Assembly (NCBI RefSeq): GCF_022802975.1
Contig: NZ_JAFEVZ010000002.1
Coordinates: 434,001 to 498,000 of the forward strand
Reading direction: 5' to 3'
DNA length: 64,000 nt
Origin: Flavobacterium pectinovorum
GTDB taxonomy: Bacteria; Bacteroidota; Bacteroidia; Flavobacteriales; Flavobacteriaceae
Made by a program: the position numbers and the translations under genes. A model generated the notes under the pieces. It did no database searches. It was not told the DNA's origin and saw only the letters and a program-made list of their open reading frames with translations. Shown here piece by piece: positions 43,296 through 51,758 of the stretch; positions within the stretch are counted from its first letter, which is position 1; every line of letters begins with the position of its first letter.

Positions 43296-44324
43296 TTGGC
43301 GAACCAAAAAAGAAATACAATTTTATTTGCCATCTTGGCTTTAGGACTTCTTCTGATGTTTTTTGCCAGCATTAGTCTGGGGTCAGTAAATATTCCGTTT
43401 AAAGATGTTTATGCAAGTTTAACCGGTGGTGAGGCCAGTAAATCAACCTGGGAATATATTATAATTAATTACCGTTTGCCAAAAGCCATTACCGCCATTT
43501 TAGTTGGAACCGGGCTTTCAATAAGCGGTTTGTTAATGCAGACTTTATTCCGAAATCCGCTTGCAGGACCTTATGTTCTGGGATTAAGCTCCGGTGCAAG
43601 TTTAGGAGTGGCATTTGTAATTTTGGGCGCAGGATTTCTGCCTTCCTTTTTGAGAACGATTGCATTATCATCATACGGAATTGTTTTGGCTTCGACTTTA
43701 GGAAGTACGCTTGTTTTGTTATTGGTTTTGGTAGTTTCACAGCGATTACGAGATACAATGGCCATTCTAATTGTGGGATTGATGTTTGGGAGTTTTACTA
43801 CGGCAATTGTGAGTGTTTTAACTTATTTTAGTACCGCTGAACAGCTTCAGAAATTTACTTTTTGGTCGTTAGGAAATCTTGGAAACCTTTCCTGGAAATC
43901 AATAACTGTTTTGGCAGTAAGCGTGCTTTTTGGATTGGTTTTAAGCGCAGGAAGTATCAAGCCTTTAAACGCTTTGCTTCTGGGTGAAAATTATGCAAAA
44001 AGCATGGGGCTGAATTTCAATAAAGCACGTTTGATCATTATTTTTGCAACCAGTATTTTAGCCGGAAGTATCACCGCTTTTGCAGGTCCGATTGCCTTTA
44101 TTGGTCTTGCAGTTCCGCATATCGCAAAACTGACGTTTCAAACCAGCAATCATATGATTTTGTTTTGGAGTACTTTGCTTTTTGGAGCCATTATCGTGCT
44201 ATTCTGTGATATCGTTTCTCAAATGCCGGGCTTTGATGTAACGCTTCCAATAAATGCTATTACGTCTATAATTGGGGCGCCGGTTGTGATTTGGTTATTG
44301 ATAAGAAAAAGAAATTTTCAGTAA
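43296..44324 (+). CDS. btuC: FecCD-family ABC permease (BtuC-like)
   Basis: The 342-aa protein has about ten membrane spans and the FecCD signature SGLLMQTLFRNPLAGPYVLGLSSGASLGVAF (about residues 68-98). The coupling-helix region is AGPIAFIGLAVPHIAKL (about 267-283). Translation seems to begin with TTG at 43296, 1 nt after btuF, because no in-frame ATG lies before the first span. It forms the inner-membrane channel for BtuF cargo. Confidence 0.88.
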   Translation: MANQKRNTILFAILALGLLLMFFASISLGSVNIPFKDVYASLTGGEASKSTWEYIIINYRLPKAITAILVGTGLSISGLLMQTLFRNPLAGPYVLGLSSGASLGVAFVILGAGFLPSFLRTIALSSYGIVLASTLGSTLVLLLVLVVSQRLRDTMAILIVGLMFGSFTTAIVSVLTYFSTAEQLQKFTFWSLGNLGNLSWKSITVLAVSVLFGLVLSAGSIKPLNALLLGENYAKSMGLNFNKARLIIIFATSILAGSITAFAGPIAFIGLAVPHIAKLTFQTSNHMILFWSTLLFGAIIVLFCDIVSQMPGFDVTLPINAITSIIGAPVVIWLLIRKRNFQ

Positions 44325-44353
44325 AAGCTTACAAAATATTTAATATCTTAGTT

Positions 44354-44965
44354 TTTTAAACACATAGAAACATAGTTTTAAAAGCTCGTGAAAGGCGTTT
44401 CACTTTTTTAAACAAACATAGAGTTTGCAGAAATTAAAACTAGTTCTCTATTTAATTAACTAATAATGATCACGCAGAAATATTTAGATGAATTAAGTTA
44501 TAATATTATTGGCGCTTGTATTGAAGTGCATAAAACAATTGGAAAGGGTTTACTAGAAAACATTTATCATCAATGTTTGAAAGAAGAATTAAAATATCGA
44601 AACATAAACTTCTTAACAGAAATGAAAGTTCCATTAATTTATAAAAATAAAGAATTAAATGCAGACATGAGATGTGATTTATTTGTTGAGGACTGTTTAG
44701 TTATTGAATTGAAAGCTGTTTTAGAAATAAATCCCATTCATGAAGCGCAAATAATGACCTATATGAAACTATTGAAAGCGCCAAAAGGAATAATAATAAA
44801 TTTTAATTGCTTTAATATTTTTAAAGAAGGGCAAAAAACATTTGTAAATGAATATTACAAATTATTGCCAAAGTTTTAAGTTCAAAAGCTATGTGTTAAT
44901 TTACTAGTAAATTTTTAATCAACTTTCAAATACAAAAGAAAATCTATTTTTCTATGTGTTTAAAA
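44354..44965. mobile_element. Cassette bounded by a perfect 17-bp inverted repeat, carrying a GxxExxY gene
   Basis: ttttaaacacatagaaa at 44354-44370 is the exact reverse complement of 44949-44965. The pair encloses the GxxExxY gene and splits btuC from btuD. Further acatag/ctatg copies lie just inside each end (44371-44376; 44890-44897). There is no transposase and no evident target duplication, so mobility is inferred. Confidence 0.6.
44466..44879 (+). CDS. GxxExxY family protein (PD-(D/E)XK-like)
   Basis: The 137-aa protein has the name motif G28-L-L-E31-N-I-Y34 and a compact nuclease-fold core: Asp71 (RCDLFVED), Glu81-Leu-Lys83 (VIELKA) and Gln95 (EAQIMTYM). That matches PD-(D/E)XK enzymes. 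The family is widespread in Bacteroidota with no settled function. It lies inside the inverted repeat 44354-44965 between btuC and btuD. This interrupts a normally tight ABC operon and suggests independent movement. Confidence 0.88.
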   Translation: MITQKYLDELSYNIIGACIEVHKTIGKGLLENIYHQCLKEELKYRNINFLTEMKVPLIYKNKELNADMRCDLFVEDCLVIELKAVLEINPIHEAQIMTYMKLLKAPKGIIINFNCFNIFKEGQKTFVNEYYKLLPKF

Positions 44966-44974
44966 ATAATCGTT

Positions 44975-45751
44975 ATGACAAGTATATTAAAGACATTAAA
45001 TTTAGCCATTGGTTACAAGTCCAAAAAGAGTGTTGTGACTATTGCCGGAGACTTAAATTTGAATTTAAATTCAGGAAAACTTATTTCATTAATAGGTGCA
45101 AACGGAATTGGTAAATCTACTTTATTGAGAACGATTACCGGAATTCAACAGCCTTTGGCAGGAAATGTTTTTCTGAATGACAAAAATATAAACACATACA
45201 AACCATTAGAATTAGCACAAAATTTAAGTTTGGTTTTAACCGAAAAACTGCCGCCAAGTAATCTTTCGGTTTTTGAATTGGTAGCTTTGGGACGTCAGCC
45301 TTATACCAATTGGGTTGGTACTTTGTCACAAACCGATATCGAAAAAGTTAACGAAGCCATGCAACTGACCCAAATAGAACATTTGGCTCTAAAAAGACAT
45401 TTTGAAATCAGTGACGGACAATTGCAAAAAGTTTTAATTGCAAGAGCTCTGGCACAGGACACGCCCTTGATTATTCTGGACGAACCCACAACGCACCTTG
45501 ATTTACTGCATAAAGTTTCACTGTTCAAATTGCTGAAAAAGCTAACGCAGGAAACCCAAAAATGTATTTTATTTTCGACACACGACATTGATCTGGCAAT
45601 TCAGTTAAGCGACGAAATGATTATCATGACACCCGAAATGGTGGTGCAGGATGAACCTTGTAATTTAATTTCGAAAGGAAGCTTCGACACTTTGTTTAAA
45701 GACGAACATATTGTTTTTGATGCAGAAAAAGGGAAGTTTATTGTGAATTAA
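44975..45751 (+). CDS. btuD: ABC transporter ATPase (BtuD/FecE-like)
   Basis: From the ATG at 44975 the product is 258 aa. It has Walker A GANGIGKST (residues 41-49), signature ISDGQLQKV, Walker B LIILDEPTTHLD and switch His in FSTHDIDLA. It powers BtuC. The upstream frame to 44954 lies in the cassette inverted repeat and is rejected. The 3-prime end overlaps the convergent membrane gene by 14 nt. Confidence 0.88.
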   Translation: MTSILKTLNLAIGYKSKKSVVTIAGDLNLNLNSGKLISLIGANGIGKSTLLRTITGIQQPLAGNVFLNDKNINTYKPLELAQNLSLVLTEKLPPSNLSVFELVALGRQPYTNWVGTLSQTDIEKVNEAMQLTQIEHLALKRHFEISDGQLQKVLIARALAQDTPLIILDEPTTHLDLLHKVSLFKLLKKLTQETQKCILFSTHDIDLAIQLSDEMIIMTPEMVVQDEPCNLISKGSFDTLFKDEHIVFDAEKGKFIVN

Positions 45752-46226
45752 TATTGTTTTCTTTCTTAAATCTATTCCTGTGAATCGTAAGGGCTATGCT
45801 TAATTCGCTTATGTCTGTACTTAATCCAGCAAGATTAAATTTCATGATTTGGCTTGGCTCGATAATATGATAGATAAAGTATGTTGTGCTGTCATTTTTG
45901 TTTTCACTATCTTCCCAAATAGCTCTTTCGTTTTCAATATTACTCCATGGAATCAAAGAGTTATTTCTATATTGGATGCCTTTAGAGTTAATTCTAAACT
46001 GAATTTCGTCAACTCTTTTTATTGATTTGATAAGTAAAGGAATTTGAAAAATAAAAAGAAAAAACAAACATGCAACGACAATAAGTTCGTTTTGCATGTA
46101 GAAATAAATAAACCCTACGAAAGCTCCAACGATAAGCAATATTCTCCAAAGAATAATACCTCGGCTATAATAAATTAGAAATTCTTTAGAATAACTTAAA
46201 TTATTTTCATCAATTAAAGGTCTCAT
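45738..46226 (-). CDS. Hypothetical two-span membrane protein
   Basis: The 162-aa product has a short cytosolic head and two membrane spans (about residues 24-43 and 47-67). A C-terminal domain of about 90 residues follows, with RINSKGIQYRNNSLIPWSNIE, a PH-like (bacterial PH/YdbT type) pattern. The function is unknown. It starts 1 nt after the trmL stop, so the two may be co-transcribed. Confidence 0.7.
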   Translation of the reverse strand: MRPLIDENNLSYSKEFLIYYSRGIILWRILLIVGAFVGFIYFYMQNELIVVACLFFLFIFQIPLLIKSIKRVDEIQFRINSKGIQYRNNSLIPWSNIENERAIWEDSENKNDSTTYFIYHIIEPSQIMKFNLAGLSTDISELSIALTIHRNRFKKENNINSQ

Positions 46227-46227
46227 A

Positions 46228-46683
46228 TTATTTCTTCAATCCGATCTGCCTCTTAGCTTCCCCAACAACAAATGCCACCGAATTTGCGATATTAAAACTG
46301 CGGATTAACTTAGACATCGGAATCGTTAAATGATTTTCAAAACGTGCTAAAACTTCTTTGCTCAAACCAACACTTTCTTTTCCGAAAACCAGCCAGTCTC
46401 CATCCTCAAAATCAGTTTCCAAATACGATTTCTCAGCATGCGAACTCATTAAAAACACACGTGACTGATCCGGGATTTGTGCAATCCATTCTTCTATATT
46501 TTGATATTCAGTCACATCAAGATGTACCCAATAATCCAACCCGGAACGTTTTAGGTTTTTATCATTAATTACAAAACCAAAGGGGTGAATTAAGTGTAAC
46601 CGGCTTTCTGTCCCTACACATAAGCGACCTATATTTCCGGTGTTATTTGGTATTTCCGGTTCTACAAGAACAATGTTTAGCAT
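46228..46683 (-). CDS. trmL: tRNA (cytidine/uridine-34 2-O)-methyltransferase TrmL
   Basis: The 151-aa protein is a minimal SPOUT methyltransferase. It shows VEPEIPNNTGNIGRLC at the start, LDYWVHLDV, FGKESVGLSKEVL and the knot region IPMSKLIRSFNIANSVAFVVGEAKRQ. It methylates the wobble base of leucine tRNAs. An 11-copy 8-bp tandem repeat lies immediately upstream. Confidence 0.92.
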   Translation of the reverse strand: MLNIVLVEPEIPNNTGNIGRLCVGTESRLHLIHPFGFVINDKNLKRSGLDYWVHLDVTEYQNIEEWIAQIPDQSRVFLMSSHAEKSYLETDFEDGDWLVFGKESVGLSKEVLARFENHLTIPMSKLIRSFNIANSVAFVVGEAKRQIGLKK

Positions 46684-46692
46684 TATTTTTTA

Positions 46693-46786
46693 AGATTAAA
46701 AGATTAAAAGATTAAAAGATTAAAAGATTAAAAGATTAAAAGATTAAAAGATTAAAAGATTAAAAGATTAAAAGATTAAAAGATTA
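46693..46786. repeat. 8-bp tandem repeat, 11 perfect copies
   Basis: The unit agattaaa is repeated 11 times without change, plus a partial copy. It fills the gap between trmL and the pseudouridine synthase gene, just upstream of the trmL start. Confidence 0.95.
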
Positions 46787-46824
46787 TTTTAAATAATTTC
46801 CTAATTGACACATTTTCAAATTAT

Positions 46825-47391
46825 CTAATTCTCAAATTGATCTACTTCAAGGACTTCACCTGCTTTTAAGTTTTGCAAATATACATTTCCTATTCGTACA
46901 CGGACTAAACGCAAAGTAGGAAAACCAACAGCCGCAGTCATTTTTCGAACCTGACGAAACTTTCCTTCATTGATTGTTATCGAAGCCCATGAAGTTGGGC
47001 CGTGGCGTTCGTCTCTGATTTTTTTGGCTCTTGTACCAAAATCCGGAATTTCGGTAACGATAAAAGCGTTGCAGGGCTTTGTTTTGTATTTTCCGCCGTC
47101 AAAACCAATTTCTACGCCTTTTTGCAATTGTTCAATAGCTTCGGCTGTAATGATGCCGTCAACCTGAACATAATATTCCTTGTCTACTTTTTTACTTCTT
47201 ATTTGTTCGCTGACTTTTCCATCAGTAGTAAGCAAAAGCAAGCCTTCAGAATCTTCATCTAATCGGCCAATAGCCATTGTGCCTTCAGGGAAATTATATA
47301 ATTCACCTAAAAGCTTTTTCTTTCTTTTTAGTTCATATATAAATTGGCTGAGGTAGCCGTAAGGTTTAAAAAGAATGAAGTGTTGATGCAT
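46825..47391 (-). CDS. Pseudouridine synthase, RsuA/RluE family
   Basis: The 188-aa protein has the catalytic motif GRLDEDSEGLLLLT (Asp of GRLD) and the family start FILFKPYGYLSQF. It then has KVDKEYYVQVDG and GKFRQVRKMTAAVGFPTLRLVRVRIG. It lacks an N-terminal S4 domain, which makes RluE the best match. It modifies a uridine in 23S rRNA. CAAAGATA at 47406-47413 (TATCTTTG on the minus strand) lies right before the start. Confidence 0.88.
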   Translation of the reverse strand: MHQHFILFKPYGYLSQFIYELKRKKKLLGELYNFPEGTMAIGRLDEDSEGLLLLTTDGKVSEQIRSKKVDKEYYVQVDGIITAEAIEQLQKGVEIGFDGGKYKTKPCNAFIVTEIPDFGTRAKKIRDERHGPTSWASITINEGKFRQVRKMTAAVGFPTLRLVRVRIGNVYLQNLKAGEVLEVDQFEN

Positions 47392-47728
47392 TTTTAGTTT
47401 TTATGCAAAGATAGTTTTGTTTGATAAGCATTGAAAGAACAAAATTAGATAAACCTAAACTATGCTAAATGACTTCTATCCGAGTTTTTGAATTTGTAAT
47501 ATTAATATAGAAATTTTAAGTAATAATGATTCGAAAACGAAGGAGTTTAAAAAGTAATATCATCATTGCAATTGAGTAATGATTGAGAATAATTTAAATA
47601 GTTTGCTTTTTTTGTGTTTTTTGATATGAAATGTTTATAAGTTTAAGGGTCTTAAGTTTATGGTTTTATAATATTCCCTTAACTTTAAAGGATATAAATT
47701 TGGCTTATAAAAACTCTATTTTTTTGAT
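47392..47728. other. AT-rich intergenic gap
   Basis: This 337-bp gap holds divergent promoters only: the TATCTTTG box at 47406-47413 (minus) and TAAATTTG at 47695-47702 (plus). No reading frame, hairpin or repeat stands out in the rest. Confidence 0.6.
47695..47702 (+). promoter_or_regulatory. -7 box for the T9SS nuclease-like gene
   Basis: TAAATTTG lies 27 nt before the start codon and matches TAnnTTTG. Confidence 0.5.
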
Positions 47729-50700
47729 ATGAAAAAGATCTACACTGTACGCCATCTGATGGCTTTTTTAAGTTTTTTTTATTGCTTTTCTGTAAGTGCC
47801 CAGACTATGCCGGCCGCTCAGGATTTGCCATACGTGCAAAATTTTGATTTATTGGCACATAATTCAACAACTTATCCGGCAGGTTTTCAGGGCTGGTTAG
47901 CGACTGCTGCGGCTGCAACAACATATACCACCAGTGGTACTTTGCCAGCCGGCTCTGACAAAAATTTAACGGCAAATAGTTCTGCTGGTACTAATAGTGG
48001 AAACGTACATAACTATAATGGGAAAATTGGATTTCTAAACGGAGGATCTAATTTGAACTTAACTATTGCGTTTGCCTTTAATGCGACTGGAGAAAAAGCG
48101 ATACAGGTCAAGTATGATGCGATGACAATTCGTAATCCTTATGACGGAGGAAACAACATCCGTATTAATGAAATGGTGCTGCAATATAGAGTAGGTACTA
48201 TAGCGCCTTTTAAATCATTATTAGAAACGGCCTATAGAAATAATACCACTACACAAACCGGTTCAGGAATTATTGCACCACAAAATTCTAAAACTATAAA
48301 AGTTACTTTACCGGCAGAATGTGATAATCAGCCTGAAGTTCAAATCAGATGGATTTCCAGACAAGAATCCGGTAGTGGTTCCCGTCCGTCTTTTGCAATT
48401 GATAATATTGATATCAAAAGTGATATTGTTGCTCCAATCAGTGAGGCAGATTATCCCAAAACAGCTAATGTTTTATCAGAAAGTTTCGATTTCATTAACA
48501 AAATCGATGAAGTTGGTAAAACCTATTATGTGTTGTTATCTGCAGGAAGCGCTACGCCATCAGTTACTCAGGTTAAAGCAGGTCAGGATGCAGCCGGTGC
48601 GTCAGCTTTACAAGCGGGATATTTGGATATTACGGATGCTTCTCAGGAATATGTAAAAAGTTTTTCAGGATTGAGTCTGAATACTGCTTATGCTGTATTT
48701 TCTGTTTCTGAAGATCCTTATGGAAATGTTCAGTCTGTTGTTAATAAAGTCGATGCTACAACCTCAAGTGTTGCTATTCCATCTTTATCAACTTCAGTTT
48801 CGTCTCTTGATTTAGGTTTTTCTGAAGCAAATTATAGTCCTGAAAGTTTAAATTACCAAATTCAGGGATTAAACCTTACTGCGGATGTAACAGTTACAGC
48901 TCCTGTAAATTTTACAATTTCTAAAAACAATATTTCGTTTGGTTCTTCTTTGATTTACACAGCAGCTGATTTTATCTCAAATACTCCTCAAACCATATAT
49001 GTTCGATTTACACCAACTTCTACGGGAAGTTTTACAGGGCAGATAACACATGAGTCAACAGGTGCAGTGACAAAAAGTATCACTTTGTCCGGTACAGGGA
49101 TTGATCCTTATGTTCAGGGATTTAATGATGTAAATGTGTTAACAAATAGTGGCTGGACACAATATAGCGTTGCGGGAAATGTAAATAGCTGGACAAGTAC
49201 AACTGTTGCCAGAAACGTAAATTCAGGAACCGGTGCTGTACTTATGAACGGGTATTCTGATGCAGGAGCCAGTAAAGACTGGCTAATTTCGCCTAGATTA
49301 CGTTTGGATAATTTTAATCAATTTGCGTTACTGTCTTTTTATTCCCGTAAATTTTATGCAGGTACAAGTTTGAAATTAATGGTTTCGACAAATTATGATG
49401 GAAAAAGCAATCCGGAAACAGCTTCATGGATAGAATTAGACGGTAAATTTCCAACAACAACAGGAACTTATGTGCCGTCACAATTTATAAATTTAGCAGC
49501 ATATAAAACCAATAGTACTTATTTGGCCTGGGTGTATGAAACTACAGCAGGAGGAACCAATTTTGCTGCAGAATGGTCATTAGATGATGTAGCCATTACA
49601 GATGATGCAGGTTATGTAGATGCAAATCCGGTTTTGGATTTTGGTGATGTAAATGAGAATGCTGTTTCTGCCGGTCAGTCTTTTGTTTTCAAAGCCGAAG
49701 GTTATGGAAATATTACCATTACTGCTCCTGCTGATTATGAGTTGTCTTTAGATAATAATTCTTTTCAGTCCCATGTTGTTGTAGATGCTCTTGATGCATC
49801 AGCAGGAAAAACAATTTATGCAAGATTCACTCCTTCGGTAAAAGCATTAACTATTTCCGGAGTATTAACAGTAACCGGAACTTCTTTAAATAAACAAATT
49901 GGAAACTTAACGGGTTCTTCAATTCCAAAAGCAGATACTTTTGATGTTGTTACCTACAATTTAGAGTTTTTTGGTACCGATGTAAAAGGAACTGACAATG
50001 TAGAGTTTGGTCCAACGGATGATGCTTTACAGATAGATAATGTGGCGAAGGTAATGAACAAATTAAATGCCGATGTTTATGTGGTTCAGGAAGTATCTGA
50101 TGATCCGTCTATTGATACATTGATTCAAAAAATAAGTATTAACGGTAAAACATTTGATAAATCAATTTCGACATCATGGTCGTATTCATTTAATGCACCG
50201 GATCCAAATTTTCCGCCTCAAAAATTAGTGGTACTTTATAATACGCAGACTACAACTGTAAAAAATGCTCGTGTAATGTTTAAAGATTTATACGATGAGG
50301 TTCGTGCAGGAACTACAACTTTGCCTAATTATCCGGGCGGAAACGGGGCTAGTTTTTTCTCTTCAGGTCGTTTGCCTTATCTGGTACAAATTGAAACCAA
50401 TATTGGTGGTGTTAAAAAAGAAATCAACCTGATTGATCTTCACGCTCGTGCTAACAGCGGGTCTGATATATCGAGATACAATATGCGTAAATATGATGTC
50501 GAATTGTTAAAAGACAGTTTAGATGTTCATTACCCTGATTCTAATCTGATAATTCTGGGAGATTTTAACGATGATGTAAAAGCATCTGTTATCACTCCAA
50601 ATCCTTCTTCTTATGAAGCTTTTGTGAATGATACCAACAGATATGATGCGCTTACGTTAGGTATTAGCCAGGCTGGGGCTTACAGTTTTTTAAGTTCTGG

Positions 50701-51148
50701 AGGATTTTTGGACCATATTGTTATTTCAAATGAATTGACAGATGAATACCTATCAAATTCGATTGCTGTTTATGATCCGCGTGCAGATATTGCCAGTTAT
50801 ACAACCACAACTTCAGACCATGGACCTGTAATTGCGCGTTTTGAATTGAAAGAGGATAATCTGGGGACAATTGATTTTGAAACCAATAAAAGATTTACCG
50901 TAAAAGCATTTCCTAATCCTGTAACTGATGTGTTAAATGTTTTTGTAAAAAGTAATACAGATAAAAATCTAAAATTAAGATTGTATGATATCAACGGACG
51001 TTTGACTGGGAATCCTGTTGAAATTAAAGCTGGACAGGATGTAAGTACTACAGTAATTCCGGTAAGTCATCTGCAAAAAGGAATTTACATTTTTACATTG
51101 ACAGAAAATAACAAAGTTGTTTTTAAAGGAAAAGTGATAAAAAAATAA
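47729..51148 (+). CDS. T9SS-secreted multidomain protein with endonuclease/exonuclease/phosphatase domain
   Basis: The 1139-aa protein has a signal peptide (about residues 1-24, ending VSAQ), adhesin-like beta-sandwich regions including choice-of-anchor-J-like segments, and two Ig-like/ASH-type stretches with FTPTSTGSFTGQITHES and FTPSVKALTISG. Residues about 736-1032 form an EEP domain with VVTYNLEFFG, ILGDFNDDV and a final SDHGPVIARF, the metal-dependent nuclease/phosphatase pattern. Residues about 1053-1139 are a type IX sorting domain (AFPNPVTDVLNV to VFKGKVIKK). It probably acts outside the cell on DNA or phosphate esters, perhaps for phosphate gain. It is a single-gene unit. Confidence 0.88.
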   Translation: MKKIYTVRHLMAFLSFFYCFSVSAQTMPAAQDLPYVQNFDLLAHNSTTYPAGFQGWLATAAAATTYTTSGTLPAGSDKNLTANSSAGTNSGNVHNYNGKIGFLNGGSNLNLTIAFAFNATGEKAIQVKYDAMTIRNPYDGGNNIRINEMVLQYRVGTIAPFKSLLETAYRNNTTTQTGSGIIAPQNSKTIKVTLPAECDNQPEVQIRWISRQESGSGSRPSFAIDNIDIKSDIVAPISEADYPKTANVLSESFDFINKIDEVGKTYYVLLSAGSATPSVTQVKAGQDAAGASALQAGYLDITDASQEYVKSFSGLSLNTAYAVFSVSEDPYGNVQSVVNKVDATTSSVAIPSLSTSVSSLDLGFSEANYSPESLNYQIQGLNLTADVTVTAPVNFTISKNNISFGSSLIYTAADFISNTPQTIYVRFTPTSTGSFTGQITHESTGAVTKSITLSGTGIDPYVQGFNDVNVLTNSGWTQYSVAGNVNSWTSTTVARNVNSGTGAVLMNGYSDAGASKDWLISPRLRLDNFNQFALLSFYSRKFYAGTSLKLMVSTNYDGKSNPETASWIELDGKFPTTTGTYVPSQFINLAAYKTNSTYLAWVYETTAGGTNFAAEWSLDDVAITDDAGYVDANPVLDFGDVNENAVSAGQSFVFKAEGYGNITITAPADYELSLDNNSFQSHVVVDALDASAGKTIYARFTPSVKALTISGVLTVTGTSLNKQIGNLTGSSIPKADTFDVVTYNLEFFGTDVKGTDNVEFGPTDDALQIDNVAKVMNKLNADVYVVQEVSDDPSIDTLIQKISINGKTFDKSISTSWSYSFNAPDPNFPPQKLVVLYNTQTTTVKNARVMFKDLYDEVRAGTTTLPNYPGGNGASFFSSGRLPYLVQIETNIGGVKKEINLIDLHARANSGSDISRYNMRKYDVELLKDSLDVHYPDSNLIILGDFNDDVKASVITPNPSSYEAFVNDTNRYDALTLGISQAGAYSFLSSGGFLDHIVISNELTDEYLSNSIAVYDPRADIASYTTTTSDHGPVIARFELKEDNLGTIDFETNKRFTVKAFPNPVTDVLNVFVKSNTDKNLKLRLYDINGRLTGNPVEIKAGQDVSTTVIPVSHLQKGIYIFTLTENNKVVFKGKVIKK

Positions 51149-51168
51149 GCAGAAATAATTTTTTATTC

Positions 51169-51202
51169 AAAAGGCAGTTCAAATTTGAACTGCCTTTTTT
51201 TT
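51169..51202. terminator. Bidirectional terminator between the T9SS and MepB genes
   Basis: A perfect palindromic stem (aaaaggcagttcaaa / tttgaactgcctttt) is followed by a T run, between convergent genes. Confidence 0.85.
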
Positions 51203-51208
51203 GAAATT

Positions 51209-51742
51209 TTATTGAATGTCGAACAATAATTTTGCCTTTGATACCGCAGCTTTTTTATTTGAAAGATCTAAAAAATAATCCAACTGCCAGTTTTGTGTTT
51301 TTTGGGCTTGTTTGCTGGTAGTAATGTCCCAGGGCGGGTAAACTCTTGTCGCTCTTTTGCCTTCTTTGGTTTGTGTAGAAAAAATTCCTTTTTCTAATAA
51401 AACAGCTTTCGGAAAAATAAATTGTCCAAAACTATTTTCTTTTCGAACACTAATAACGACAAAATCTATTAGATCCGAAAAATCAAAAGGTTCAATGGTT
51501 CCTGATATATTTCGTTTCCATAAAGTGACAAACTGCCCTGTTTTTGTTGGCGTAATTTTAGCTTCTCTGTAGCAGATTGTTTTTTTATTGATCTCAAAAC
51601 GATAAGCATTATATTCAGCGCTTTCTGCTTCTGGTTGAGGTTGTGTACAGGCAAAGCTGCAAAAATCATAAACTAATTCTTTTACCAAAATTAGATCATG
51701 TGGAATTCTTTCCAAGTTATTCCAAGTGCCCTGAGTTGTCAT
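51209..51742 (-). CDS. MepB family protein
   Basis: The 177-aa protein shows the MepB pattern: EYNAYRFEINKKTICYREAKITPTKTGQFVTLWKR, then FVVISVRKENSFGQFIFPKAVLLEKGI and RVYPPWDITTSKQAQKTQNWQLDYFLDL. It is cytosolic. In Staphylococcus mepB sits with the MepA efflux pump, but its function is unknown; no pump is present here. It starts 17 nt after the sigma-linked barrel gene and may share its transcript. Confidence 0.85.
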   Translation of the reverse strand: MTTQGTWNNLERIPHDLILVKELVYDFCSFACTQPQPEAESAEYNAYRFEINKKTICYREAKITPTKTGQFVTLWKRNISGTIEPFDFSDLIDFVVISVRKENSFGQFIFPKAVLLEKGIFSTQTKEGKRATRVYPPWDITTSKQAQKTQNWQLDYFLDLSNKKAAVSKAKLLFDIQ

Positions 51743-51758
51743 GCTGTAATATTTTGGT

